Positions 20,975 to 30,020 of a stretch of DNA of 64,000 bases are shown here, in pieces. The stretch's first letter is position 1; the number at the start of each line of letters is the position of its first letter. The notes beneath the pieces are model-generated. The model did not search any database, was not told the origin of the DNA, and saw only the letters and a list, made by a program, of their open reading frames with translations. The position numbers were made by a program, and so were the translations under genes. Source of the DNA: Trichomonas vaginalis G3 (taxonomy: Eukaryota; Parabasalia; Trichomonadida; Trichomonadidae); NCBI RefSeq assembly GCF_026262505.1, contig NC_067206.1, positions 38,267,660-38,331,659 of the forward strand. The letters run 5' to 3'.

Positions 20975-21720
20975 ATCAAATTTTCGTAAATGTTGTCAAA
21001 ATGTCATGTTGTCTCATTTTTTCAGAGAAGTTAAATAACCGAGTGACACATGGTGACGTAGTGACACCTTCAGTTCTTCAAAAATAAGTCATAACTACCT
21101 TCCTCCTGTGTTGTCAAAATATCATGAGTTAAATTACCTGGTGACATGGTGACACCTTCAGTTCTTCAAAAATAAGTCATAACTACATTCCTCCTGTGAT
21201 GTTGTCAAAATGTCATGTTGTCTCATTTTTTCAGAGAAGTTAAATAACCGAGTGACACATGGTGACGTAGTGACACCTTCAGTTCTTCAAAAATAAGTCA
21301 TAACTACCTTCCTCCTGTGTTGTCAAAATATCATGAGTTAAATTACCTGGTGACATGGTGACACCTTCAGTTCTTCAAAATAAGTCATAACTACATTCCT
21401 CCTGTGATGTTGTCAAAATGTCATGTTGTCTCATTTTTTCAGAGAAGTTAAATAACCGAGTGACACATGGTGACGTAGTGACACCTTCAGTTCTTCAAAA
21501 ATAAGTCATAACTACCTTCCTCCTGTGTTGTCAAAATATCATGAGTTAAATTACCTGGTGACATGGTGACACCTTCAGTTCTTCAAAAATAAGTCATAAC
21601 TACATTCCTCCTGTGATGTTGTCAAAATGTCATGTTGTCTCATTTTTTCAGAGAAGTTAAATGACCTGGTGACACATGGTGACATAGTGACACCTTTAGT
21701 TCTTCAAAAATAATTAATTA
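20975..21720. repeat. Right repeat array of the PrimPol cassette (208/209-bp higher-order units)
   Basis: Four copies of a unit related to the left array but inverted, at 21008, 21217, 21425 and 21634 (spacing 209, 208, 209). Each holds a full subunit with GTGAC iterons and a shorter subunit (CCTGGTGACATGGTGACACC). The outermost part, to about 21765, also matches the outer edge of the left array (about 18190-18240) in inverted orientation. Confidence 0.9.
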
Positions 21721-21832
21721 TTGAATGACCTAAAAACCATTAACGTAAACATTCATGAAAACATATATTTCTGCAGTTCATCCATTACTTCATTACCTAA
21801 TTAATTACAGACATAAAATATATTTAGTTCAT

Positions 21833-23587
21833 TCAATGAACGCGGTACCATGCGAATACAGTCATAAATGGTGGCATGTATTCTTTACCCAAGCCTGTTG
21901 GATTTGTTGTGAAAGTGTGTGAATGATTTCCTCCTGGTTCAGTTGGTCGAAAAGTCTTTTTTGCCGAATGGTTATAATCTGGAGATAAAACGTCATTGCC
22001 AGCATAATATTCTGAGTTGTATAATGGGTGGTCTCTTAATGAGTGACTATGGTCGCCAGAAAAGTTTGTAGTTCCTGTATGAGTGTGCGGTGGAAGGTTT
22101 TCAATATTTATTTTCTTTGAACCTCCTGTTTCCTTTGAACTGTTAGCACAATACAAAAACCTGTCAACTATTTGTTCCCATGCACCAACACCAAACATTA
22201 CTTGAGGACCTCTTGCATCCATAGATGTATAAATAGAACCTACTGGGTTCATTAAATCAAACATATGAGATATTATAGGATTGTCTCTTTTGAACTTAAA
22301 ATATAGTGCAGCTATTTCAGGTTTCTTCTGGTTTGTGTCAGAATATTTTTTATAATATAATCTTATGTTTTCAGGGTAGGTAAAATCTTGACTATAATAT
22401 TTATTTCTGTCATCTGTATAATAATATACTATTCTCGTTTTTTCTATTGCATTATATCTTTTATATCTATAATATTCTAAATATAATGTTTGCTTTTTTG
22501 GGTCTACATGTGGTGTTCTGTCGTCATCTCCATAGTCATAATAATATGGTGCTGGAGCTGGGTCAGGCAATGTCATATCTGCCATTTCATAAACTCTTAA
22601 ATATTTCTTTTGTTCGTCTCCATATAAGTTTAAGTAGCAGTTGTTGTCTAATGGAACTTTAACTTGTGTACCATTATTCTTTATATAGCCTACATACATT
22701 TCATTGTTATTTTTCGGAATGAGTTTATACCGTATACCATTTTTTAAGGAGTGTACAAACTCCCATCTAAAATATTTGTTTTCTTCATTGACAGAAAAGT
22801 CACCAACAATAGTTTCAATATTTTTTGTTCCTATCAAACTTTGGTATATTTCGTTAACATATGTTTTATCTGCCTTCTTCATTAACTCATCGTTAACATA
22901 TGTTTTATCCGCTTTAAGGTCTAAACATCCTGAAACCCATCCTGTATCAGCTTTAGTTTTTAAAATCTTTGATGTCCATTCATGATACCATTCAACCATT
23001 TCTTTAATTTCATTATCTTTTTCATTATCTTTTTCATCCACATATTCCTTATCTGCCTTCTTATTTAACTCACTATCCACATATTCCTTATCCGCCTTCT
23101 TATTTAACTCACTATCCACATATTCCTTATCTGCCTTCTTATTTAACTCACTATCCACATATTCCTTATCTGCCTTCTTATTTAACTCACTATCCACATA
23201 TTCCTTATCCGCCTTCTTCATTATGTCATTTAGGAAACCTTTTATGAATTCCTCATTTAAATTAAATCTTCCAATCTTCAAAACTTTAGGAAATGCATTT
23301 AATGCGTAATATCTCTGTTCTTCTGGTGGAATTGATGTTATATCATCCGTTATACCTTTAATTTTTGAATTCATAAATAAAATTTCTTTTATATTTGATA
23401 TCACTGCACCACCTTTGCAAACGAATTCGAAATGGTCATTTTTCAATACTATCTCCAAATCTCCATATTTCAACCTTTGCGTTTGTTCTGCCGTCTTTGA
23501 ATTATATGCATATATGGCGTATGTAATGGTTTGAGGGACCTGGGTGTTTTGTGCCTTAAGTTGCTGTGGTTGCTGTTGTTTAATCAT
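21833..23587 (-). CDS. Phage tail-fibre-like adhesin with tandem coiled repeats
   Basis: Intact 584-residue frame from an ATG. Residues about 120-190 are near-identical 13-residue repeats (KADKEYVDSELNK, about five), with more diverged copies to about 255 (KADKTYVNDELMK). Repeats of this kind form trimeric fibres in bacteriophage tails. The C-terminus is a collar/receptor-binding type domain: NPVGSIYTSMD, GVGAWEQIVDRFLYC, LPPHTHTG, SGDHSHS, NHSHTFTTN, ending MPPFMTVFAWYRV, as in phage short tail fibres with His-box metal sites. It has no signal peptide. It likely forms fibres or vertex spikes on a Polinton virion. The start codon overlaps the stop of the upstream gene (ATGA). Confidence 0.8.
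   Translation of the reverse strand: MIKQQQPQQLKAQNTQVPQTITYAIYAYNSKTAEQTQRLKYGDLEIVLKNDHFEFVCKGGAVISNIKEILFMNSKIKGITDDITSIPPEEQRYYALNAFPKVLKIGRFNLNEEFIKGFLNDIMKKADKEYVDSELNKKADKEYVDSELNKKADKEYVDSELNKKADKEYVDSELNKKADKEYVDEKDNEKDNEIKEMVEWYHEWTSKILKTKADTGWVSGCLDLKADKTYVNDELMKKADKTYVNEIYQSLIGTKNIETIVGDFSVNEENKYFRWEFVHSLKNGIRYKLIPKNNNEMYVGYIKNNGTQVKVPLDNNCYLNLYGDEQKKYLRVYEMADMTLPDPAPAPYYYDYGDDDRTPHVDPKKQTLYLEYYRYKRYNAIEKTRIVYYYTDDRNKYYSQDFTYPENIRLYYKKYSDTNQKKPEIAALYFKFKRDNPIISHMFDLMNPVGSIYTSMDARGPQVMFGVGAWEQIVDRFLYCANSSKETGGSKKINIENLPPHTHTGTTNFSGDHSHSLRDHPLYNSEYYAGNDVLSPDYNHSAKKTFRPTEPGGNHSHTFTTNPTGLGKEYMPPFMTVFAWYRVH
23036..23216. repeat. 39-bp tandem repeat inside the fibre gene
   Basis: Four full copies plus a partial one, almost identical at base level (TCCACATATTCCTTATCTGC begins each on the plus strand). 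They encode the 13-residue fibre repeat. High identity suggests recent expansion. Confidence 0.92.
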
Positions 23588-24321
23588 TTATTATGATTTA
23601 AAAATAAATATTTAATCGTTATCTCATCAGCTATTTTTTCTATTTGAAATTGCCATAATATTTCATTCATGAATTCTAAATCACAATCAAATAGGTCAGT
23701 TATTCTAAATTTAATATTTGATAAATCTTTTGAATGAAGAATAAATGAATTCCCGGATAATTGAAACGGATATGATAAAGAAAATGTGTTTAAGTTGATG
23801 GATAAAATGTTTTGTATTGATGGGTAAGAGTTAGGGTCTAATGTTTGATGTGAAAATCTCATTGGGGTATTAACTTTATCACATTTGATTAAAATGAAAT
23901 TGGAACCAGTGTCAGAATACAAAACATCCCCAACATCTTTTTCAAAATTTAATATCCCCAACAATGAACGAAGATGAGGAGTACAAAATTTAATTTTCAG
24001 CGGAAATTTAATAAGGTTATTTATTTCATCAAGTTCAAAAAGTTTATCGGGTTTTGATTTAAAATTTTCTTCATACCATACGATAAATGATTCATTTAAA
24101 TAACTTAAAATCATGTTAATATCCCATTTCGCTATCACATTATTTATATACATATCATACGTTTTTTCAAGGTCATCTTTAATAAATGATATATAATCTG
24201 AAGGGTCTAAAAGAATGGGATTAAATTTACCACTCACAGAAACGAGAGTAACATTATAAATTCCGCTAACTGTTAAATTTAATTCACAGCTATTATTCGA
24301 AATAATATTGATAATTGACAT
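23584..24321 (-). CDS. Polinton 2 structural-type protein, 245 residues, unknown
   Basis: Intact ATG-initiated frame. Mixed hydrophobic/polar sequence with beta-strand-like character (SCELNLTVSGIYNVTLVSVSGKFNPILLD at the start, split by charged loops). No catalytic motif or membrane span. The gene is divergent from the plus-strand gene at 24341 with only 19 bp between start codons, and its TGA stop overlaps the ATG of the fibre gene. Size and position next to the fibre suggest a virion protein such as a penton or fibre-attachment protein; this is an inference. Confidence 0.5.
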   Translation of the reverse strand: MSIINIISNNSCELNLTVSGIYNVTLVSVSGKFNPILLDPSDYISFIKDDLEKTYDMYINNVIAKWDINMILSYLNESFIVWYEENFKSKPDKLFELDEINNLIKFPLKIKFCTPHLRSLLGILNFEKDVGDVLYSDTGSNFILIKCDKVNTPMRFSHQTLDPNSYPSIQNILSINLNTFSLSYPFQLSGNSFILHSKDLSNIKFRITDLFDCDLEFMNEILWQFQIEKIADEITIKYLFLNHNK

Positions 24322-24340
24322 TTTTATTACGATTAAAAAT
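24322..24340. promoter_or_regulatory. 19-bp divergent start region
   Basis: Only 19 bases (TTTTATTACGATTAAAAAT) separate two opposite start codons at 24321 and 24341, so the promoter elements of both genes must be tiny or lie within coding sequence. Confidence 0.35.
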
Positions 24341-24819
24341 ATGGTAAAGCGTTATTTTCCAGTGATAAATAAAACTAGAATAAGATTACCTCAAGAATTC
24401 ATAAATTCAACGAATAAGAAATTCATTCATGTTATAAATTTTAGTGTTTTCAGAAAATATGAGTCAATGTCATATTCATCAACGGTTATATTTCACTTCA
24501 TTCAAATTTAGTTCAATCAAACCCATATAATGACCATTTCATAAGATTTTCAGATGGTATTAAAAATGTAATTGATAGATTAAAATATGAACAGATTGAC
24601 AATATCGAATTTTTGGAATTTTGGTTTAAATATCCTGATGGAAAAAAGATTGAAGTTAAAGATAAAGCTGATACTATAACAAAAACAATTACAATGACCG
24701 ATCCAGATAGTGGGGAACAAAAAGAAATAAAACAAACGATAGAAACTGGTGAAAGGTCAATTATTATTGATTATGATTCAAAGGATTATTATTCGATAAT
24801 GTTAATGCTTGAATATTAA
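24341..24819 (+). pseudogene. Polinton 2 unknown gene, one frameshift
   Basis: Starts at the ATG at 24341 (MVKRYFPVINKTRIRLPQE). The frame stops at 24511, while coding-like sequence continues one base out of register through FSDGIKNVIDRL to the stop at 24819. The protein would be about 158 residues, acidic and Thr-rich near the end (DKADTITKTITMTDPDSG), with no known motif. Its stop overlaps the convergent gene's stop inside TTAA (24816-24819). The function is unknown. Confidence 0.45.
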
Positions 24820-25515
24820 ATAGCCTTAACAAAGAATTTTTCAAGTGATATTTTATATTCATCAACTATTTTATTATAAATATCATTATATGTTAAATGA
24901 AGTTCAGTTGTTGTTCCGTTCTTTGATATCTTAATTGTGCTAATATCCTTTATAGGATTTATTTTTGCAACTGTTCCGCAGCATGAAACCTCATCATCTA
25001 TGAAAAATTGAATCTTAACGTCTGAATCTTGAACATCACAAAGAATGGCGATAATGTGAATTAATGATTCATAAGGTAAAATAATTAAACCAGATTGGTC
25101 AATTAAATTTATTATTGAATCATAATTATTAATTATTATATCACGGTAAATTTTCATTAATTCAGAATTAATGTCTATTTTATATGGCGCATTGCGACTG
25201 GAATCGTAGATTCCTGGGTTCTCGATGTTTGATGAAAGAGGTGGGGGGTATGTTGGATAAGTGGGAATTTCAACAGGTTCTTTACCGGGTTCAGATAAAA
25301 TGATTGGGTCTCCATCTTCTTTATTTTGCTCCTCCTCTTTTCTTGGTAAGTCACGAGTTAATAAATTTGGACTGTGTTGCTGACCTTGTTAATTCAGGGC
25401 TAACATTAACTTTAACATTTTGAATAATTCGTGATTTATCATCATTTACGTTATAACCAACCGTAATCTCTGCTTTTGCGTTTGTGTTCTTTTGACTTGT
25501 GAAACGTCTTCTCAT
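24816..25515 (-). pseudogene. Polinton 2 unknown gene (~230 residues), one frameshift
   Basis: Starts at the ATG at 25515 (MRRRFTSQKNTNAKAEIT), runs to a stop near 25350, and continues one base out of register through a Pro-rich linker (PTYPTYPPPLSSN) into the 113-residue frame at 25157-24816, which includes a Cys pair (DDEVSCCGTV). The basic N-terminus suggests a nucleic-acid-contacting arm. No family is recognised. It lies within the structural-gene arm. Confidence 0.45.
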
Positions 25516-25599
25516 TTATAATTGAATAAAAAAAAGAAAAATATATTTAAAGTTTTATTTAGTTGTTACGGTAATATCCCAAGGTTCATCCTTGTTTGC

Positions 25600-26499
25600 T
25601 TATACTTTCTTTGTAACTGCACCAATTATGTTATTGATATTGCTTTGAGTTTCTTCCAGTCTTATTTTATCATTTACAATATCTTTAATCATTTCATTAC
25701 ATGCATTCTTAAAACCATCTGATTTTTCTAATTTACGTCTATCACTTTCTTTAATTAAATCAAAGTTATAACCTTGTTGAGAATAAAGTGGTTTCTTTAT
25801 CAATTCCTTGAACGCTTCTGAAAGTGAAGATGAAGAAATTCTTGCCACTTGAATTGGTTTAAATTCTGCTTTCATTGCTTCTTTCTGTTCATTGAACACT
25901 GGATCGAATAAAGCAACTTTAAAGAATTTCTTAGCTGGAATTTCAGGTCTAATATTTGCATATTGACCATCAAACTGATTAACATATCGTGGTAATCCAT
26001 CCGGTCCCTCTTCAACAGCATTTAATTCTTCATTGAAATAAGAATATGGATTATAACGGTATGAATTAATTGGACCATTTTCACTTTCTCCAATGTATTG
26101 TTTAACAGCTTTTCCATTTTCATCAAATTTCATAGGATAACGTTCATTATATGCTTTACGTTTAGGATAATCCGTCATTGTTAATTTATAACCATTTATG
26201 ACTTTAATATTACCTTGACCATCAGTAACGAAAACTTCATTTATACCATCAGGTTTTCCATTTGGACCCGTAATGTCTGCTTCATGTGCTTCCCAATTTG
26301 GTCCATGACGTTTGGCATATGCTTGAGCTTCTGGTAATGTTAAAACGTTTCTCATTTGTTTAACATCCTTTTGACGACCGGCAACAATGTGGACTAATTC
26401 TTTCATTCCGTCTGGAACTTTCATAGTTCTATTATATGCACCCTTTTTGTTTGTCCCTTGTTTTAATGGAACCTGTAGAAGATTTGCTATTTCTGTCAT
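25600..26499 (-). CDS. Polinton 2 conserved-looking protein, 299 residues, unknown
   Basis: Intact ATG-initiated frame with a basic N-terminus ([16 protein letters not shown]). A distinctive central segment reads [20 protein letters not shown] then [20 protein letters not shown], a repeated-Gly/Asp beta-turn pattern like calcium-binding or beta-propeller loops. Aromatic-rich loops follow ([12 protein letters not shown]), and the C-terminus is helical. No membrane span. It lies just downstream of the packaging ATPase on the same strand and 40 bp away, in the position where virion proteins are found. A minor capsid or core role is plausible but unproven. Confidence 0.55.
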   Translation of the reverse strand: MTEIANLLQVPLKQGTNKKGAYNRTMKVPDGMKELVHIVAGRQKDVKQMRNVLTLPEAQAYAKRHGPNWEAHEADITGPNGKPDGINEVFVTDGQGNIKVINGYKLTMTDYPKRKAYNERYPMKFDENGKAVKQYIGESENGPINSYRYNPYSYFNEELNAVEEGPDGLPRYVNQFDGQYANIRPEIPAKKFFKVALFDPVFNEQKEAMKAEFKPIQVARISSSSLSEAFKELIKKPLYSQQGYNFDLIKESDRRKLEKSDGFKNACNEMIKDIVNDKIRLEETQSNINNIIGAVTKKV

Positions 26500-26539
26500 G
26501 TTTAATTATAAATAAAAAATAAAAATTAATTATAAAAAG

Positions 26540-27367
26540 TTAATCAAATTTAACACCTCCTTTATTTAAATCAACTATTATTTTTCCATGTTCTCCTAAT
26601 TGTTGATATTCTGTGTAAAGTTCATTAATGCTCATTGGTAAATTCACTTGATAAAGCATAACGTTCAACTGTTGACGACTAAAACCACTGAAAATGAAAA
26701 GTGTTGATAGATTTGATTTAATGTTTGTGCTTAATGCTTTGAAATATTGAACAGCCATAAAGAATGAACACTGAATGTGTCGACATTGAGTTAATAATTG
26801 ATTAAAATATGATTTCTCATTAGTTATTAGTTTTGATTTCACTGCATCATCTAGAAAAATGAGTGAATGCAAAAATTCTTTATCAAAATTTGAAATGGAA
26901 AGTGTTTCAAATAATTCATCCCGTTGTTTATCAATAATTTTATCCTCTAATCCTTGCTTCTTGATTGTATTATATAATTCTTTATACATTAAAAAGTTTT
27001 TTAAATAATCTTCTGCTTCTTCTTGTGATAAATAAATAATTGGAATTTTGATTAAATGCTTTAAAGATTCAAATGTATCATCTGAAGGTGAACCTGAACG
27101 GTTGATATAAATTAACACATGTGAATGGGGTGAAGTGTTAGCAATAATGATAATTTGTTTTAATATCGTTAATGTTTTACCTTTATTCTGTTTACCAATT
27201 GCTGCAGTGATTGAATTTAAGTAACATTCAGAATATGGAATTTTCATTAATTTTTCCTTAGATAGAGCATTTCTATTATCACTCAATGCTTCATTAATCA
27301 TATCATCTACGTATGTATTATATACTCCCGCTAATTCTTCATAAGGGGTGGATGAATTTAAATCCAT
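26540..27367 (-). CDS. A32/FtsK-type genome-packaging ATPase
   Basis: Intact 275-residue frame from an ATG. Walker A is at about residue 56 (AAIGKQNKGKTLTI), preceded by a conserved hydrophobic strand. Walker B is FLHSLIFLDDAVK at about residue 170. A further conserved stretch (LLTQCRHIQCSFFMAVQYF) fits the arginine/sensor region of A32-like ATPases. Length is typical for Polinton packaging ATPases. It would pump the element's DNA into a preformed capsid. It sits between the capsid gene upstream and the 299-residue gene downstream, all on the minus strand, forming the morphogenesis cluster. Confidence 0.85.
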   Translation of the reverse strand: MDLNSSTPYEELAGVYNTYVDDMINEALSDNRNALSKEKLMKIPYSECYLNSITAAIGKQNKGKTLTILKQIIIIANTSPHSHVLIYINRSGSPSDDTFESLKHLIKIPIIYLSQEEAEDYLKNFLMYKELYNTIKKQGLEDKIIDKQRDELFETLSISNFDKEFLHSLIFLDDAVKSKLITNEKSYFNQLLTQCRHIQCSFFMAVQYFKALSTNIKSNLSTLFIFSGFSRQQLNVMLYQVNLPMSINELYTEYQQLGEHGKIIVDLNKGGVKFD

Positions 27368-27407
27368 TTAATCAAAAATAATTTATAATTTTAAACATTT
27401 CTATTCA

Positions 27408-29029
27408 TCAAATTTCATCATATGAACTTCTATACTGTGGTGGTGTACCTGTTGGATGATATTTCAAACCTTCATCCGGTGTCCATGTCCAATACGTAGT
27501 CCTAGTAAACCAAACCTGAGGAGGATTTGTCACCTTTGAACAGTAAGTGTCATTTACACCCTGAATGATTGGATAAGCTTTCACTTGTACTGTAACTTGT
27601 GAGTTGAAAGTTTCTAATCCATCAAAGAATATACCCGCTCCATCACGTTGAACTGGAATAGTGCATAAGAATGAAGTTTGGTCTTTCCATGTTCTAGCTA
27701 ATGGCGTGCCATTATCATCATTCAGTGTCTAGTTAATGAGTCCTCGTATTCTTCCGTGCATTCATTCACTCCATCTAAATCAGAAGCTTGAAGCATACGT
27801 GTAAAGAATATGTCACCCACTGTGGTCATCGCTTGATCGGGGAAGTTTCTGGAATCTATAGTGACCTGAAGACCTCGAAGCATTGGATTTTCTAAAACTG
27901 TTCTTTGCATTGCATTCTTTGGAAATGTTAACACAACATCTGTAACATTATGAAGAGCGTATGAGAAATCTGAGCTAATACCTTCAGGAGTGATGCATCC
28001 TCCATTTAGTGAACGAACGTCAATATGTTGAGCTGGAATCATGAATGGATCTTCCTTACTAAATAAACGTGGTATTGCTTTAACTGATTCTTCAATTAAA
28101 CCATATCCTGGTGTAATGCATTTATCCTCTAAAACTTCCATCTTTGTGCATGAAATAATAACGTCATCAACTGTTGCGTCAGCAGATGTAGCGGCTAAGC
28201 TTGTAATTAATTTGGCAGGAAGTCCGATTTGTTGGAATTTGCGATCATATTTTAAACATGATTCATAATCTTTTCATATATTTTCATCAGTTATCTTTTC
28301 ATAAACGTAATTTTGTAAATCAGCAACTCTTAACGGGTCAATCTGACAAAATACTAAAGTATCCCTGAAAACATAATATTTAAGAATGATTTCACCAAAT
28401 GATTTAGGATAATCATCGAACGCCTGAAATGCTAACAAATCATTTACCGGAATAATCATATCAAAAGTGACATCAACTTCTTCATTTGCTTTCTTGAAAA
28501 CTTCTGAAGGGTCAATATATTTACCACATACTGAGTTATCATATTTTTGAACATTATTATATAACGAATGAACAAACTTTTTAACTTTCCTTTCTGATTT
28601 CGGTTTATATGTTGCAAATGCAAAAGATTCACGGGCGCAATCCATCTGAAGATAACCGGCATCACCTCTTTCAGTTTCTACTTCTAATTGTTTAAAGTTT
28701 TGATTTGATGATTTGTAACCAACGAATAAACGCATGCATTTAAAAGCGGCATCACATGTGAAAGCTTTATTTGAAACTAGAGTTGCTTTAACTTTGCGTT
28801 TAATATATGTGTCACCTAATTGGTTCACATCATGAGCCGGATTTGTAATTCTTAAATGAGTTTGTTTATCATCAAAATATGGAGCATCAGAGTCATAGCA
28901 TGAACTTTCAAGTTCTCTATAATATCTTCTACCGTCATTCTTTGCGAATATTTCATTTATCTTTTCGAATGAATGAAACACATTTCCATTAATCGGTTTA
29001 GTGTTTGGCACCAAATAGTTAGTCGTCAT
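27408..29029 (-). pseudogene. Major capsid protein, broken by an in-frame TGA and a frameshift
   Basis: Starts at the ATG at 29029. The first 251 residues end at an in-frame TGA (28274-28276), after which the same frame continues with capsid-like sequence to 27722. A one-base shift near 27730 leads to a last segment ending at the stop 27408-27410. The total is about 540 residues, close to the 524-residue candidate of Polinton 1. Shared order of features with that protein (a VNDLLAF/GEIILKYYV joint near the middle) supports the double jelly-roll capsid call. Directly upstream of the packaging ATPase. This copy cannot make a full capsid protein. Confidence 0.65.
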
Positions 29030-29098
29030 TTATTAATAAATAAAAAATCAAAATTAAAAGATGAAAATGAATTTTTAATTTTAATGAAATAATCAACT

Positions 29099-29314
29099 AT
29101 GGCTGCAGGTATATTTAAGAAACTGTGGGATAAAGTAAAAAGAGGAGCGCATAAAGTTTGGGAAACAATGAAGAAAGGAGCAAATTGGATATTTAAGAAT
29201 AAAGAAGCAATTAGTGACATTGCTGAATCAATAACACCAAAAGCTGCCCCAATAAGAGAAATATTAAATAAAGGAGAAAAAGTTTATCAAAGACTTCAAC
29301 CGATACTAAGATAA
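29099..29314 (+). CDS. Small basic amphipathic protein, MAAGIFKKLW type
   Basis: A 71-residue ATG-initiated frame. The N-terminus MAAGIFKKLWDKVKRGAHKV is a cationic amphipathic helix, followed by a second helix (NWIFKNKEAISDIAESI). It shares its opening with the oppositely oriented gene at 29373-29573 (MAAGFFKKLW), so the two are paralogues. Short cationic amphipathic helices encoded next to a capsid gene recall membrane-active or DNA-condensing minor proteins of double jelly-roll viruses, but no homology was tested. It is divergent from the capsid gene, 69 bp away. Confidence 0.55.
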   Translation: MAAGIFKKLWDKVKRGAHKVWETMKKGANWIFKNKEAISDIAESITPKAAPIREILNKGEKVYQRLQPILR

Positions 29315-29372
29315 AAATAATATTTATTTATTTTTCCACTATCTACCCCTATTTTATTAAGTATTCCTTCAG

Positions 29373-29573
29373 CTATTCCACCAATTGCGTTACTGCTTGT
29401 GCTCCCATCGCCGGATTACCTGCTTTAGTACCTAATACCCCACCTATGATAGTTCCTGCCGTTTTCGCTACTGGTGCCAAAAAGTTTGCAATGGGTTTAA
29501 TAATCTTTTGATGAACCCAACCCGCAGCTTTCTTAATTCCTTCCCATAATTTTTTAAAGAATCCTGCCGCCAT
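29373..29573 (-). CDS. Small basic amphipathic protein, MAAGFFKKLW type (paralogue)
   Basis: A 66-residue ATG-initiated frame. MAAGFFKKLWEGIKKAAGW forms a cationic amphipathic helix. It continues through a second segment (KPIANFLAPVAK) into a Gly/Ala-rich hydrophobic stretch (TAGTIIGGVLGTKAG) that could insert in a membrane. Paralogue of the gene at 29099-29314, from which it is convergent with a 58-bp gap. A membrane-disrupting or capsid-internal role is suggested by composition only. Confidence 0.55.
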   Translation of the reverse strand: MAAGFFKKLWEGIKKAAGWVHQKIIKPIANFLAPVAKTAGTIIGGVLGTKAGNPAMGAQAVTQLVE

Positions 29574-29639
29574 TTCTGATTTAATATTAATTAAAAAATA
29601 TATTTCATCACTTATATTCTAATTTTTATTTAATGATAA

Positions 29640-30020
29640 ATGAAACCGATTTTAAAAATAAATGAAACAGAGGAGGAAGAAATAAATGAAAGTGAAAATG
29701 TTCAACAAAAAATAAACGTTGTTAAACCAATTACTGAAATAAAAATTTTTTCATCTGTTGAAGAATTTAATGACTATTATGCTAACAATAAAAAATTATT
29801 TGAAGAATTGACAACGTGTAAATTGAATAAAATGTTTAAAGTTGATGGATTCAAAATTTCAAAAATAAAAGGAGTGGTTAGTTTGAAATCTATTCCTCAA
29901 TCAAGAATCACCTCATTAATGAAAATAGATGATTTAACAAAAAGAATAGAAATTATTGAAGAGCGAATGAATCAGATAATTGATATCATAAATCATGACT
30001 CGTTGAGCCCGGGTCCTTAA
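29640..30020 (+). CDS. Polinton 2 unknown protein with C-terminal coiled coil
   Basis: A 126-residue ATG-initiated frame. Acidic N-terminus (NETEEEEINESENVQ), a middle with KMFKVDGFKISKIKGVVSLK, and a C-terminal heptad segment (LTKRIEIIEERMNQIIDII) suited to trimerisation. No family recognised. Its stop overlaps the convergent gene's stop inside TTAA (30017-30020). It could be a fibre or scaffold protein. Confidence 0.5.
   Translation: MKPILKINETEEEEINESENVQQKINVVKPITEIKIFSSVEEFNDYYANNKKLFEELTTCKLNKMFKVDGFKISKIKGVVSLKSIPQSRITSLMKIDDLTKRIEIIEERMNQIIDIINHDSLSPGP

Noticed and set aside
18101-21720. The repeat arrays as centromeric or subtelomeric satellite
   Set aside because: They are short, strictly inside a bounded Polinton and inverted around a single gene.
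23036-23216. Regular repeats that could be mistaken for a CRISPR array
   Set aside because: The repeats are contiguous, without unique spacers, and encode an in-frame protein repeat.
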